Assembly (NCBI RefSeq): GCF_002897295.1
Contig: NZ_BEXF01000005.1
Coordinates: 124,001-188,000, forward strand
Source of the DNA: Brevibacillus reuszeri
GTDB taxonomy: Bacteria; Bacillota; Bacilli; Brevibacillales; Brevibacillaceae
Length of the DNA: 64,000 nucleotides
Reading direction: 5' to 3'
Part shown: one piece after another, positions 52,003-61,299 of the stretch
Position numbering within the stretch: position 1 is the first letter of the stretch
Layout of the letters: each line of letters begins with the position of its first letter
Notes under the pieces: model-generated
The model's input: the letters and a program-made list of their open reading frames with translations, nothing else
Told to the model about the DNA's origin: nothing
Databases searched by the model: none
Position numbers and translations under genes: made by a program

Positions 52003-53544
52003 ATGGAACCTATACTCACAGTAGTTATTGTGCTCGTCGCCCTGCTTATCGGTTTGGGTGCTGGCTACTTCATTCGCAGATCCATTGCGGAAGCGAAGAT
52101 CTCTAGTGCAGAAGAAGCTGCACGTCAGATCGTTGAAGAAGCGAAACGGGACGCCGAAGCCGTTAAAAAGGAAAAGGTGCTGGAAGCTAAGGATGAAGTG
52201 TTCAAGCTTCGTTCCGAAGCAGAAAACGAGTTGCGTGACAGACGTAACGAGATCCAGCGTCAGGAACGACGAATCCTCCAAAAAGAAGAATCGTTGGACC
52301 GCAAGATGGAGCAGTTGGAGCGTAAAGAAGAAGAATTATCAGAGCGCGACCGTTCCATCGCAGAATTGCAAAGCAAGGTAGAGCACTTATATAAAGAACA
52401 AGTATCCGAGTTGGAACGCATTTCCGGCTTGACGCAGGATGAAGCGAAAAATATCATTCTGACGGACGTGGAAAACACGGTTCGCCATGAAATGGCTGTG
52501 ATGATCAAAGAGATCGAAACACAAGCCAAGGAAGAAGCGGACAAGCGTGCTCGCGAGATTATCACGACCTCCATCCAGCGTTGTGCAGCGGATCACGTAG
52601 CAGAAACCACTGTTTCTGTTGTAACCCTGCCAAATGACGAAATGAAGGGACGGATTATCGGACGTGAGGGACGAAACATTCGAGCACTGGAGACGCTGAC
52701 TGGTATCGATCTGATTATTGACGATACTCCTGAAGCAGTTATCCTGTCTGGCTTCGATCCAGTTCGTCGAGAAATTGCCAAAACGGCTTTGGATAAACTA
52801 GTCGCTGACGGACGCATTCACCCAGCCCGTATTGAGGAAATGGTAGAGAAGGCACGTCGCGAGGTAGATGAACGAATCCGTGAATACGGTGAACAAGCAA
52901 CGTTTGAAACCGGTGTACATGGACTGCACCCGGATCTGATCAAGATTTTGGGACGCTTGCGCTATCGTACAAGCTACGGTCAAAACGTGTTGAAGCACTC
53001 CATGGAGGTTGCCCATTTAGCAGGTTTGATGGCGGCAGAATTAAAAGAAGACGTCAAGCTGGCTAAGCGAGCAGGTCTCCTGCACGATATCGGAAAAGCA
53101 ATCGACCATGAAGTGGAAGGTTCTCACGTAGAAATCGGTGTGGAACTGGCTAAGAAGTACAATGAGCATCATGTGGTTGTTAACAGTATTGCTTCTCATC
53201 ACGGTGATACCGAACCAACATCCGTCATTGCCATGCTCGTGGGAGCTGCGGACGCTCTGTCTGCTGCACGCCCAGGTGCACGCCGTGAGACATTGGAAAC
53301 TTATATCAGACGTTTGGAGAAACTGGAAGAAATCTCTGAGTCGTTCGATGGCGTAGAAAAGTCTTATGCGATTCAAGCAGGACGCGAAATTCGCGTGATG
53401 GTACAACCTGAAAAGATTGACGATGCGGAAGCTACCCGTCTGGCACGGGAGATCACCAAACGAATTGAAAATGAACTCGACTACCCAGGTCATATTAAGG
53501 TAACGGTTATCCGTGAAACGAGGGCAGTTGAGTATGCAAAGTAA
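52003..53544 (+). CDS. rny: Ribonuclease Y
   Basis: Membrane-anchored endoribonuclease that starts bulk mRNA decay. 513 residues: N-terminal transmembrane helix ([18 protein letters not shown]), long charged coiled coil (about 30-200), KH domain ([17 protein letters not shown]), HD domain ([12 protein letters not shown] with [12 protein letters not shown]), C-terminal extension. AAGGAGGTG precedes the ATG. The stop codon lies within the left arm of its terminator. rny-ymdB-spoVS order as in B. subtilis. Confidence 0.97.
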   Translation: MEPILTVVIVLVALLIGLGAGYFIRRSIAEAKISSAEEAARQIVEEAKRDAEAVKKEKVLEAKDEVFKLRSEAENELRDRRNEIQRQERRILQKEESLDRKMEQLERKEEELSERDRSIAELQSKVEHLYKEQVSELERISGLTQDEAKNIILTDVENTVRHEMAVMIKEIETQAKEEADKRAREIITTSIQRCAADHVAETTVSVVTLPNDEMKGRIIGREGRNIRALETLTGIDLIIDDTPEAVILSGFDPVRREIAKTALDKLVADGRIHPARIEEMVEKARREVDERIREYGEQATFETGVHGLHPDLIKILGRLRYRTSYGQNVLKHSMEVAHLAGLMAAELKEDVKLAKRAGLLHDIGKAIDHEVEGSHVEIGVELAKKYNEHHVVVNSIASHHGDTEPTSVIAMLVGAADALSAARPGARRETLETYIRRLEKLEEISESFDGVEKSYAIQAGREIRVMVQPEKIDDAEATRLAREITKRIENELDYPGHIKVTVIRETRAVEYAK

Positions 53545-53573
53545 AGTGGCTAACAGCCACTTTACTTTTTTTC
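53541..53573 (+). terminator. Rho-independent terminator after rny
   Basis: Ten-base-pair perfect stem GTAAAGTGGC / GCCACTTTAC, loop TAACA, then T7; overlaps the rny stop. Confidence 0.92.
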
Positions 53574-53660
53574 TACAGGGATGAAGAATGGGGAGCCAGA
53601 CTGGACAATGTTTGGGGAATCCCATTTCGTTGTGTATACTAGCAATGAGGTGATAGTAAG

Positions 53661-54455
53661 ATGAAGCTTTTGTTTATTGGAGATATTATGGGGTCACCAG
53701 GCAGGGAAATTGTAAAAACATATCTGCCCCTTTTAAAAAGAAAATATCAGCCGACCTTTATCGTGGCCAATGGTGAGAATGCAGCCCATGGCAGAGGGAT
53801 TACGGAAAAAATCGCCAAGGAGCTTTTTGAAGGTGGCGTACAAGCGATCACGCTAGGCAATCACACATGGGACCAAAAAGAAATTTTTGATTTCATTGAT
53901 GACGAACCACGTATGATTCGTCCAGCGAATTATCCGCAAGGGGCACCTGGAAAAGGGATTACATACATTAAACAATCCGAAGGGGAGCTCGCCGTAATTA
54001 ATCTCATGGGCAGAACGTTTTTACCTCCATTGGATTGCCCGTTTCAAATGGCAGACAAACTCGTAGAACAAGCACGAAAGCGGACCAAGCTGATTTTCGT
54101 TGATTTTCATGCAGAAGCGACGTCTGAGAAGCAAGCGATGGCTTGGTATTTGGATGGCAGAGTTAGCGCGGTAGTAGGAACTCATACGCATGTGCAAACC
54201 GCTGACGAGCGAGTGCTTCCAGGGGGAACCGGATTTTTATGTGATGTTGGCATGTGTGGACCGAGTAACGGGATTTTAGGGATGGAGCGCGAAGCAGTCA
54301 TTAAAAAGTTTTTGACACAGTTGCCGGTTCGATTTGAAGTAGCTCCCGATCCTGCTCAGTTAAATGCTGTTTTGATCACATTGGACAAGAATACAGGGAA
54401 TGCGAAAAAATTGGAACGAATCAGAATTGACGTCGACCATCCATTTATGGAATAA
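53661..54455 (+). CDS. ymdB: Metallophosphoesterase YmdB (2',3'-cyclic nucleotide phosphodiesterase type)
   Basis: 264 residues, exactly the B. subtilis length. Binuclear metal motifs: GDIMGSPGRE, NGENAAHGRG, LGNHTWDQKE, FHAEATSEK and VGTHTHVQTADE. YmdB hydrolyses cyclic nucleotides in vitro and affects biofilm gene expression in B. subtilis. ATG 53661 behind GAGGTGATAG. Followed by spoVS. Confidence 0.95.
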   Translation: MKLLFIGDIMGSPGREIVKTYLPLLKRKYQPTFIVANGENAAHGRGITEKIAKELFEGGVQAITLGNHTWDQKEIFDFIDDEPRMIRPANYPQGAPGKGITYIKQSEGELAVINLMGRTFLPPLDCPFQMADKLVEQARKRTKLIFVDFHAEATSEKQAMAWYLDGRVSAVVGTHTHVQTADERVLPGGTGFLCDVGMCGPSNGILGMEREAVIKKFLTQLPVRFEVAPDPAQLNAVLITLDKNTGNAKKLERIRIDVDHPFME

Positions 54456-54491
54456 TAAGATTAGAATTTTTTGAATCTTTCATGCGAGTTA

Positions 54492-54520
54492 GCAGGAATT
54501 TTTAGGGGTTATGCGAATAT
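54492..54520 (+). promoter_or_regulatory. Sigma-H-like promoter of spoVS
   Basis: GCAGGAATT (54492-54500) fits the sigma-H -35 (RNAGGAWWW) at every position; after 11 nt, TGCGAATAT (54512-54520) fits the -10 (RNNGAATWW) at all but the first. B. subtilis spoVS is sigma-H-dependent, which supports the call. Confidence 0.75.
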
Positions 54521-54566
54521 CATTCTAATGATGACAGGATTCCTATCAGACGGGAGGTTCAAAAGG

Positions 54567-54827
54567 ATGGAAGTATTAAAAGTTTCAGCAAAGTCTAACC
54601 CCAATTCCGTTGCTGGTGCCCTTGCCGGCGTTCTTCGTGAACGCGGTGCTGCCGAGATTCAAGCGATAGGCGCTGGGGCGCTTAATCAAGCTGTGAAGGC
54701 CGTAGCTATCGCACGAGGGTTCGTAGCGCCGAGTGGAGTTGACCTCATTTGTATTCCAGCCTTTACCGACATCGTAATTGATGGAGAAGAGCGAACCGCT
54801 ATCAAGCTAATCGTAGAGCCCAGATAA
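54567..54827 (+). CDS. spoVS: Stage V sporulation protein S
   Basis: 86 residues, the family length, start MEVLKVSAKSNPNSVAGALAG, Alba-like fold with GAGALNQAVKAVAIARG (nucleic-acid-binding surface). Needed for proper spore coat and septation timing in B. subtilis. ATG 54567 behind GGGAGGTTCAAAAGG; the longer frame from 54471 covers the promoter and is rejected. A terminator follows at 54851. Confidence 0.97.
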   Translation: MEVLKVSAKSNPNSVAGALAGVLRERGAAEIQAIGAGALNQAVKAVAIARGFVAPSGVDLICIPAFTDIVIDGEERTAIKLIVEPR

Positions 54828-54850
54828 TAAAATGATTGTTGTTTCGTCTG

Positions 54851-54881
54851 CCTGTTTGTTCGAAGAATGAACAGGTTTTTT
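54851..54881 (+). terminator. Rho-independent terminator after spoVS
   Basis: CCTGTT-TG-TTC pairs with GAA-TG-AACAGG (two G-U pairs), loop GAA, then T6. Confidence 0.85.
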
Positions 54882-54932
54882 CGTTTGTTTACATAATCTC
54901 GTACGAAAAAAAACACAGAGGGAGTAGGGAAC

Positions 54933-55871
54933 ATGAAAATTTTTGACGCGCATTGCGATGTATTGTGCAAGCTCTGGGACAAGCCAGAGCTTGATTTCTA
55001 TAAAGAGGACGAGAGACTTCAGGCAGGTTTTCCCGAGCTCGTAAAAGGGAATGTAGACATACAGGTGCTCGCGTGCTTTGTACCTACCCATGTGCCATAC
55101 GGACGAAGATTTCATACGGTACTAGAAATGCTCGATATTTTTCATGAGCAGGTAGCAAGCGAGCAGTTTCTTCCGATCTATACGAAGGCTGATTTGGATG
55201 AGCGCGTATTAAAGGGACAGAAAGGGGCTATTCTGTTTGTAGAAGGAGCACATGCTTTGGAAGAAAGCTTGGTTCAGCTGCGTACTTGGTACCGTCTGGG
55301 TGTACGCGGGATGACTTTGACCTGGAATCACGGGAATGCACTGGCAGATGGAAGCGGTGAACCGAATCCGGGTGGACTGACGTCATTCGGTCGTACAGTA
55401 ATAGAAGAAATGAATCGGCTAGGCATGATCATTGATGTTTCGCATTTAGCAGACCCCGGCTTCTGGGATGTACTGGAGCTGTCTACGGCACCGATCATTG
55501 CCTCTCACTCCAATGCGAGAGAAATATGCAACCATCCTCGCAATCTTACAGATGAACAAATCCGGGCACTGATTGCCAATAATGGAGTCATGGGTCTTAC
55601 GTTTGTAGACTTCTTTACAGTGAATGAAGAGAGAACGGTGTGGATCGATGACCTGCTACGCCATTTAGATCATGTTTGCGCGCTTGGTGGTGCTGATCAT
55701 GTGGCTTTTGGCTCTGATTTTGACGGGATTCCAAGAACGTATGGTGACCTTACTTCGGCGGCTGGCTACACCCAATTACTGGAGGCAATGCTCAAGCGGT
55801 ACAAAGAGGCGGAAGTAATGAAATTTGTGCACGGAAATTGGTTGCGTGTTTTCGGAAACGTGCTACAATAA
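54933..55871 (+). CDS. Membrane dipeptidase (M19 family)
   Basis: 312 residues, renal-dipeptidase-like zinc enzyme. Metal ligands: FDAHCDVL (H-x-D) near the start, the bridging Glu in FVEGAHAL, and IIASHSNAREICNHPRNL (His residues), with GSDFDGIP near the C-terminus. Cleaves dipeptides, in some bacteria L-D or D-D dipeptides from wall turnover. ATG 54933 behind GAGGGAGTAGGG. Found after spoVS in several Bacillales. No signal peptide, so cytoplasmic. Confidence 0.92.
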   Translation: MKIFDAHCDVLCKLWDKPELDFYKEDERLQAGFPELVKGNVDIQVLACFVPTHVPYGRRFHTVLEMLDIFHEQVASEQFLPIYTKADLDERVLKGQKGAILFVEGAHALEESLVQLRTWYRLGVRGMTLTWNHGNALADGSGEPNPGGLTSFGRTVIEEMNRLGMIIDVSHLADPGFWDVLELSTAPIIASHSNAREICNHPRNLTDEQIRALIANNGVMGLTFVDFFTVNEERTVWIDDLLRHLDHVCALGGADHVAFGSDFDGIPRTYGDLTSAAGYTQLLEAMLKRYKEAEVMKFVHGNWLRVFGNVLQ

Positions 55872-55940
55872 TACATGAGGATATTAATGTACCAAGTTCA
55901 ACATTAAAATTCAGGTCAAAAGTAAGTTGAGTAAAAGCAC

Positions 55941-55969
55941 TTGCAATTTCACATGGACAGGACTACAAT
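55941..55969 (+). promoter_or_regulatory. Sigma-A promoter for korA-korB
   Basis: TTGCAA (55941-55946), 17-nt spacer, TACAAT (55964-55969), about 96 nt before korA. Confidence 0.7.
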
Positions 55970-56064
55970 TGTTACTGTCTATGCACAGAATTGTCACATC
56001 TTATCAATCTTTTTCAGATAGGATGCGCGCTTTTTCTCACAGTCACTGAAAGGGTGGAATCTGA

Positions 56065-57843
56065 ATGATTAGTCAACTTTCTTGGAAAGTTGGAGGACAG
56101 CAAGGGGAGGGCATCGAGAGTACTGGTGAGATTTTCTCGATGGCGATGAACCGGATGGGATATCATCTGTATAGCTATCGTCACTTCTCTTCCCGTATTA
56201 AGGGTGGACACACAAACAACAAAATTCGCGTGAGTACACAACCTATGCGCGCGATCTCCGACGATCTGGACATTCTCGTAGCGTTCGATCAGGAGACGAT
56301 CGATTTTAACGGTCATGAATTGCGTGAAGGCGGTATCATCATCGCCGACGCCAAATTCAACCCAAAGCTGCCGGACGGCTTGAAGCCAGTTCGCTTCTTC
56401 ACTGTACCACTTTCTGAAATTGCAGATGAGCTGGGTACTTCCCTGATGAAGAACATGGTGTCGATCGGTGCGTCCAGCGCGATCCTCGGCATCCCAGTGG
56501 AAAGCTACCGAGTCATTGTTGAAGATATGTTCCTCCGTAAAGGCGAAAAAGTGGTTGAAAAGAACATGGATGCCATTCGCCGCGGATTTGAATTTGTTAA
56601 TGAATTGACAGGTGGTCAACTGCCAGAGTTCCAATTGGACAAAGCAGACCCACAAAAACAATTGTTCCTGATCGGTAACGATGCAATCGCTCTTGGTGCT
56701 GTAGCAGCAGGCTGCCGCTTCATGCCAGCTTACCCGATTACACCTGCATCTGAGGTAATGGAATATCTGATCAAAAAGCTGCCTAAATTGGGCGGTACGG
56801 TTATCCAAACAGAAGATGAGATCGCTGCGATCACAATGGCAATCGGTGCAAACTTTGCTGGTGCTCGTTCCTTGACTGCATCTGCAGGTCCTGGTCTGTC
56901 CTTGATGATGGAAGCAATCGGTCTGGCTGGTATTACAGAAACACCAGTAGTAATCGTAAACACCCAGCGTGGTGGTCCTTCTACAGGTATGCCAACCAAA
57001 ATTGAGCAATCCGACGTGAATGCTATGATTTATGGTACTCATGGTGACATTCCTAAAGTAGTAATCACTCCTAGCACAGTAGAAGAGTGCTTCTATGATG
57101 CAGTGGAAGCGTTTAACATTGCGGAAGAATACCAACTTCCAGTAATCCTGATGACAGACCTCACTCTGTCCCTGGGTAAACAAACCGTTACTCCTTTTGA
57201 TTACAGCCAAGTAGAAATCCGTCGTGGTAAACTGCTTGCTGGACAAGAATTGCCTGAGAAAGAGCAAAACGACCTGTTCAAGCGTTATGAAGTAACAGAA
57301 GACGGCGTTTCTCCTCGTGTAATTCCTGGTCAAAAATATGGTCTGCACCATGTAACTGGTGTTGAGCATGATCAAACAGGTCGTCCATCCGAGAATGCTG
57401 CAAACCGTGTCCAACAAATGGATAAACGTATGCGCAAACTGGAAGGCGTACTGAAAACCTTCAAAAACCCTGTAACTGCAGACGCTCCTCACGATGATGC
57501 GGATGTTCTTGTTGTGGGTATTAACTCCACAATCGGTACAATCCAAGAGGCAAAAAGCCGTCTGGAGAAAGAGGGCATGAAAGTAAACCATGCTCAAATT
57601 CGTTTGCTGCATCCATTCCCTGCTGAAGAAATGAAAGCACTCGTGGATAAAGCGAAAAAAGTGGTTGTCGTTGAGCACAACATCCAAGCACAAGTAACTA
57701 ACTTGCTCAAACAAAACATCGGAAACGCAGAGAAGATCGAATCTGTGTTGAAATATGACGGTAACCCATTCCTGCCGAAGGAAATCTATGCTGAAGTGAA
57801 GGAGCTGGTAAAACATGGCGACTATGAAAGAGTTTCGAAATAA
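56065..57843 (+). CDS. korA: 2-oxoacid:ferredoxin oxidoreductase subunit alpha (KorA type, gamma-alpha fusion)
   Basis: 592 residues. The N-terminal 190 residues are the gamma domain (WKVGGQQGEGIESTGEIFS; later SSRIKGGHTNNKIRVS), fused to the pyrimidine-binding alpha domain (AGCRFMPAYPITPASEVME, GARSLTASAGPGLSLMME) and the transketolase C-terminal domain. With KorB it oxidatively decarboxylates a 2-oxoacid, probably 2-oxoglutarate, passing electrons to ferredoxin. AAAGGGTGG precedes the ATG. It overlaps korB by 29 nt. Substrate assignment is by similarity only. Confidence 0.92.
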   Translation: MISQLSWKVGGQQGEGIESTGEIFSMAMNRMGYHLYSYRHFSSRIKGGHTNNKIRVSTQPMRAISDDLDILVAFDQETIDFNGHELREGGIIIADAKFNPKLPDGLKPVRFFTVPLSEIADELGTSLMKNMVSIGASSAILGIPVESYRVIVEDMFLRKGEKVVEKNMDAIRRGFEFVNELTGGQLPEFQLDKADPQKQLFLIGNDAIALGAVAAGCRFMPAYPITPASEVMEYLIKKLPKLGGTVIQTEDEIAAITMAIGANFAGARSLTASAGPGLSLMMEAIGLAGITETPVVIVNTQRGGPSTGMPTKIEQSDVNAMIYGTHGDIPKVVITPSTVEECFYDAVEAFNIAEEYQLPVILMTDLTLSLGKQTVTPFDYSQVEIRRGKLLAGQELPEKEQNDLFKRYEVTEDGVSPRVIPGQKYGLHHVTGVEHDQTGRPSENAANRVQQMDKRMRKLEGVLKTFKNPVTADAPHDDADVLVVGINSTIGTIQEAKSRLEKEGMKVNHAQIRLLHPFPAEEMKALVDKAKKVVVVEHNIQAQVTNLLKQNIGNAEKIESVLKYDGNPFLPKEIYAEVKELVKHGDYERVSK

Positions 57844-58681
57844 CGTTAAGCCAAACTGGTGCCCAGGCTGTGGAGACTTCTCCATCCAAGCAGCGATTCA
57901 ACGCGCTGCAGCAAACGTAGGTCTGGAACCTGAAAATCTGGCAGTTATTTCCGGTATCGGTTGTTCCGGTCGTATTTCCGGCTACATCAACTGCTATGGT
58001 TTCCACGGTATCCATGGTCGTTCCTTGCCAATCGCACAAGGTGTGAAAATGGCTAACCGCGAACTGACAGTTATCGCAGCTGGTGGAGACGGTGATGGAT
58101 TTGCAATCGGTATGGGTCATACTGTACACGCAATCCGTCGTAACATGAATGTAACTTACATCGTAATGGATAACCAAATCTACGGTCTGACAAAAGGTCA
58201 AACCTCTCCGCGTTCCGCGACTGGTTTCGTGACCAAGTCTACACCGGCAGGTTCCATCGAGTCTTCCATTTCACCTGTTGAATTGGCGCTGTCTGTTGGT
58301 GCAACATTCGTTGCTCAATCCTTCTCCAGCGATCTGAAAGGCTTGACTGAGCTGATCGAAAAAGGTATCCAGCACGAAGGCTTCTCTTTGATCAACGTAT
58401 TCAGCCCTTGTGTAACCTACAACAAGGTAAACACATACGACTGGTTCAAAGAAAACATCGTTCCACTTGATACAATCGAAGGCTACGATCCACATGACCG
58501 TATCAAGGCTATGTCTACTTCCATGCAGTACAAAGGTCTGATCACAGGTCTGATCTATCAAAATACAGAACAAAAACCTTACGAAGCACTCGTTAACGGA
58601 TTCAAAGCAGAAGGCTTGGCTAACCAAGACGTCCGCCTGTCCGAAGAAGACTTCGCAAAACTGGTTGCAGAATTTGCGTAA
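57815..58681 (+). CDS. korB: 2-oxoacid:ferredoxin oxidoreductase subunit beta (KorB type)
   Basis: 288 residues, thiamine-diphosphate-binding subunit. [4Fe-4S] cysteines: WCPGCGDF (C-x2-C), GIGCSGRI and SPCVTYNK. TPP/Mg motif GGDGDGFAIGMGH with the Asn further on in MDNQIYGLTKGQTSPRS. AAGGAG lies 11 nt before ATG 57815; ATG 57824 is an alternative. No ferredoxin (delta) subunit gene nearby, so the electron acceptor is encoded elsewhere. Followed by a bidirectional terminator. Confidence 0.93.
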   Translation: MATMKEFRNNVKPNWCPGCGDFSIQAAIQRAAANVGLEPENLAVISGIGCSGRISGYINCYGFHGIHGRSLPIAQGVKMANRELTVIAAGGDGDGFAIGMGHTVHAIRRNMNVTYIVMDNQIYGLTKGQTSPRSATGFVTKSTPAGSIESSISPVELALSVGATFVAQSFSSDLKGLTELIEKGIQHEGFSLINVFSPCVTYNKVNTYDWFKENIVPLDTIEGYDPHDRIKAMSTSMQYKGLITGLIYQNTEQKPYEALVNGFKAEGLANQDVRLSEEDFAKLVAEFA

Positions 58682-58691
58682 GGTTTCGAAG

Positions 58692-58723
58692 AAAAACCTC
58701 TCCTCTTGTGGAGAGGTTTTTTT
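58692..58723. terminator. Bidirectional terminator between korB and the YkvI-type gene
   Basis: AAACCTCTCC / GGAGAGGTTT, loop TCTTGT, T7 on the plus strand and T5 on the minus strand; it serves the two convergent genes. Confidence 0.92.
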
Positions 58724-58741
58724 GTTGCGAGAGAGTCTTTT

Positions 58742-59779
58742 TTATGACTCTCTGCCACGCCATTGTCGGTACACTAGCATGACAAGGAAAAAAACGACGA
58801 GCTGTCCAAACAGAGGGTACAAAAACCGAAGCAGCGAACTAAAGCCGACAAAGCTGATGAAATAACTGATAGCCAGGATACCTAAAAGAATGGTGGGTCC
58901 CCGTAACCGGGTGACCTGACGAATTTGTTCCGAGAGACCAAACACATTCGCGACGAGTGTTGAAAAAATTTCCGCGTACACAAGCAAGGAAAATAACAAA
59001 GGAATTCCTTTTCCCGCTCCTTGCAACAGAGCAATCATCGGCATTTCCGCTTGCTGAATACCGGGCATATTTGCCGACAGGGAAGAGTATGCGAGTAATA
59101 GCAACAAACCAATGCCTAAACCTCCGATTATCCCTCCTGCAATCAAAGGCTTCTCGCTTTTACTATGTCTGCCGATAGGAATAAGAACTGCTTGTGTAAG
59201 TGACACGTTTAAGGCAACATAGTAGAGAGGAGAACTCAGCCATGCCAAGGGTCGCAGAGACTCTACAGTGACAGATGTATCTTCCCAGGGCTTTGTATAA
59301 ATAAAGACGAGGAAAGTAAAGGCAATGAGAGCCGGAACAAAAATACTGTTTACATGATGGATTGCAAACAAGCCTTTTCTCGTGACGAAAAAAATCATGA
59401 TCATACTTATCCAAATGCCAAGCTGAGGAGACAGTTGAAACGACTCCATGAAAATGGCCCCTGTCGCTGCTAGCATCACTGAGGTTGTGCCCAGCAATAC
59501 GGTAAGCAATAGCGTATTGAATACCGTTCCAAAGGGATGTCCAAAAAGATACGTGCTTACTTCTTGATAGGAATTGGCCTGAGTACGATAGGAAATAAGC
59601 ATGATTTGTATGCCTGCCCATGCAAAAAGAGCTGTAGCCAATAGAATTCCAACCAAGCCCTGGGTTCCATATTGTACAAAAAATTCAACAATCTCTTTTC
59701 CAGAGGCAAAACCGGCTCCAACGACTGTTCCAATATACGTAAAAGCGATTTGCCAAGCGGCTCTCCATGATCCTTGCAT
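58742..59779 (-). CDS. YkvI-family membrane transporter-like protein
   Basis: 345 residues on the minus strand, about ten hydrophobic segments. The N-terminus (AFTYIGTVVGAGFASGKEIVEFF) contains the glycine-rich first helix typical of the YkvI group and related amino-acid/Na+ symporters. ATG 59779 with AGGAGG upstream. Substrate unknown. Divergent from the YhfI-type gene, starting only 53 nt apart, and convergent with korB. Confidence 0.85.
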   Translation of the reverse strand: MQGSWRAAWQIAFTYIGTVVGAGFASGKEIVEFFVQYGTQGLVGILLATALFAWAGIQIMLISYRTQANSYQEVSTYLFGHPFGTVFNTLLLTVLLGTTSVMLAATGAIFMESFQLSPQLGIWISMIMIFFVTRKGLFAIHHVNSIFVPALIAFTFLVFIYTKPWEDTSVTVESLRPLAWLSSPLYYVALNVSLTQAVLIPIGRHSKSEKPLIAGGIIGGLGIGLLLLLAYSSLSANMPGIQQAEMPMIALLQGAGKGIPLLFSLLVYAEIFSTLVANVFGLSEQIRQVTRLRGPTILLGILAISYFISFVGFSSLLRFLYPLFGQLVVFFLVMLVYRQWRGRES

Positions 59780-59832
59780 CTCCTACCTCCTGTCCCACCT
59801 TATTCCATCCTATGAGAAGGAGTGAATCGAAT

Positions 59833-60597
59833 ATGCGCTTTACTGTGTTAGGCTATCAATCTCCTTATCCAGGTCCAGATGGAGCAACTCCTGGATATTT
59901 AGTTGAGACCGATGAAGTACGACTCCTGATTGATTGTGGCAGCGGTGTGCTCGCTCAAGCAGGGAAGCATCTGCCCATCTATGAATTGGATGTCTTGCTT
60001 TTGTCTCACTATCATCACGACCACATAGCAGATATCGGAGTCCTGCAATACGGTCTTATGGTACATCAATTGTTTGGTCAACGCCCGGCAGACCGCCCAC
60101 TTCCCATCTACGCACCAGAAGCACCAGCCCAGAATGTGCAGGCACTTACATACCGAGATGCGACTTGTTTTTACCCGATCAACGAGCAAACAAGTCTGAC
60201 CATTGGTGACGTGACGGTCACGTTTTTACGAACAGATCATGGAGACGGTGATCCTTGCTTCGCGATGAGGCTGGAGTCAAAGGGACGCGTTATCGTATAC
60301 GGAGCGGATAGCGGTCCAGGAACGAATTGGGCAGCATTTGCACAGGGGGCCGATTTATTCATTTGTGAAGGCACCTACCTTGATCACAACAAGCCTCAAA
60401 AACCAAATGGCCATTTGTCTGTAAGAGATGCTGCTGAGCTTGCAGAATCGCTCTCCTGTGGCTCTCTGTTGATTACGCATCTTTTCCACGGTTATGAGGA
60501 GGCTGACGTCGTGGCGCAAGCAGAGGCCTATCAGAGCGGCACCTGCTATGTCGCAAGAATCGGGCTTCAAATTGATTTAACTACGCAAAAAGGATGA
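59833..60597 (+). CDS. Metallo-beta-lactamase-fold hydrolase (YhfI type)
   Basis: 254 residues from ATG 59833 (GAAGGAGTGA upstream). Zinc-binding HYHHDHIAD (HxHxDH) at about residue 60, further ligands near FLRTDHGDGDP, GADSGPGTN and ITHLFHGYE. RNase Z/YhfI-like fold; substrate unknown (phosphodiester or ester). The N-terminal extension from 59767 overlaps the divergent gene region and is not used. Overlaps the next frame by 4 nt at ATGA, though mnmM probably starts later. Confidence 0.87.
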   Translation: MRFTVLGYQSPYPGPDGATPGYLVETDEVRLLIDCGSGVLAQAGKHLPIYELDVLLLSHYHHDHIADIGVLQYGLMVHQLFGQRPADRPLPIYAPEAPAQNVQALTYRDATCFYPINEQTSLTIGDVTVTFLRTDHGDGDPCFAMRLESKGRVIVYGADSGPGTNWAAFAQGADLFICEGTYLDHNKPQKPNGHLSVRDAAELAESLSCGSLLITHLFHGYEEADVVAQAEAYQSGTCYVARIGLQIDLTTQKG

Positions 60598-60614
60598 TAG
60601 AGAGGAGATGCGTA

Positions 60615-61175
60615 ATGTTTCCAAACGTATTGGAAGTAGCACGAAAGTTGATTCGGGAACGTGTCCGTGAAGGGGAAACCGTCGTAGATGCAACGATGGG
60701 AAATGGAAATGACACCTTGTTCCTCGCTCAGTTGGTTAAGGAGAACGGAAAGGTCATCGCCTTTGATATCCAGCCGCTCGCCATTGAGAAGACGAAAGAG
60801 CGTTTGGAGCGAGAAGGAGTCGCTGACTGGGTAGAAATGAAATTGGCGAGTCATGAAGAGATTGAAAAGCTGGAGGGAAGCGCCGGCGCCATCATGTTTA
60901 ATCTGGGCTATCTGCCCGGTGGCGATAAAGAGATTACCACACAAGCGGCGAGTACCATTCGTGCGATTCAATCGGGCTTGAATGTGCTGCGTCCTGGTGG
61001 CATTATGACGGTCATGATTTACTGGGGGCACTCTGCGGGAGAAGTCGAGAAGGATGCTGTAGAATCCTTTTGTCATGAGCTGAGCCAATTGGAGTTTCTC
61101 GTCCTGAAGTATCAGTATATCAATCAGCAGAACCAGGCTCCTTTTTTATTGGCGATTGAGCGTCGCTCTTTATAA
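60615..61175 (+). CDS. mnmM: tRNA 5-aminomethyl-2-thiouridine methyltransferase MnmM (YtqB family)
   Basis: 186 residues. Class I SAM-dependent methyltransferase: VVDATMGNGNDTLFLAQL is motif I, and NLGYLPGGDKEITT is the signature of the YtqB/MnmM group, which completes mnm5s2U34 in Gram-positive tRNAs. ATG 60615 with GAGGAG 8 nt upstream is preferred over ATG 60594. 17 nt after the hydrolase gene, so the two are likely cotranscribed. Confidence 0.9.
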   Translation: MFPNVLEVARKLIRERVREGETVVDATMGNGNDTLFLAQLVKENGKVIAFDIQPLAIEKTKERLEREGVADWVEMKLASHEEIEKLEGSAGAIMFNLGYLPGGDKEITTQAASTIRAIQSGLNVLRPGGIMTVMIYWGHSAGEVEKDAVESFCHELSQLEFLVLKYQYINQQNQAPFLLAIERRSL

Positions 61176-61260
61176 GTAGAAAAGGAAATAATCTTTCCCG
61201 GGCAAGCGCAGGTTACGACATCACTTGCGAAAAATAGGCACGCCCTTGTCGATTACGGCA

Positions 61261-61269
61261 CATACCCTA
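61261..61269 (+). promoter_or_regulatory. Possible late-sporulation -10 (CATACCCTA) upstream of the coat gene
   Basis: CATACCCTA matches the sigma-K -10 pattern CATA-N3-TA; AC pairs upstream (61240) are at a longer distance than usual (19 nt). Consistent with a coat gene but weak. Confidence 0.3.
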
Positions 61270-61299
61270 TGGTGAGGAATGGAGCAAGGGGGATCTTTT

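Noticed and set aside
56014..57885. 623-codon minus-strand frame opposite korA
   Set aside because: Long but composition is Cys/His/Phe-rich as expected from reading a codon-biased gene backwards; korA itself has all family motifs.
58742..59779. GerAB-type spore germinant receptor subunit
   Set aside because: Ten-helix topology is similar, but there is no gerA/gerC neighbour and the N-terminal pattern matches the YkvI group better.
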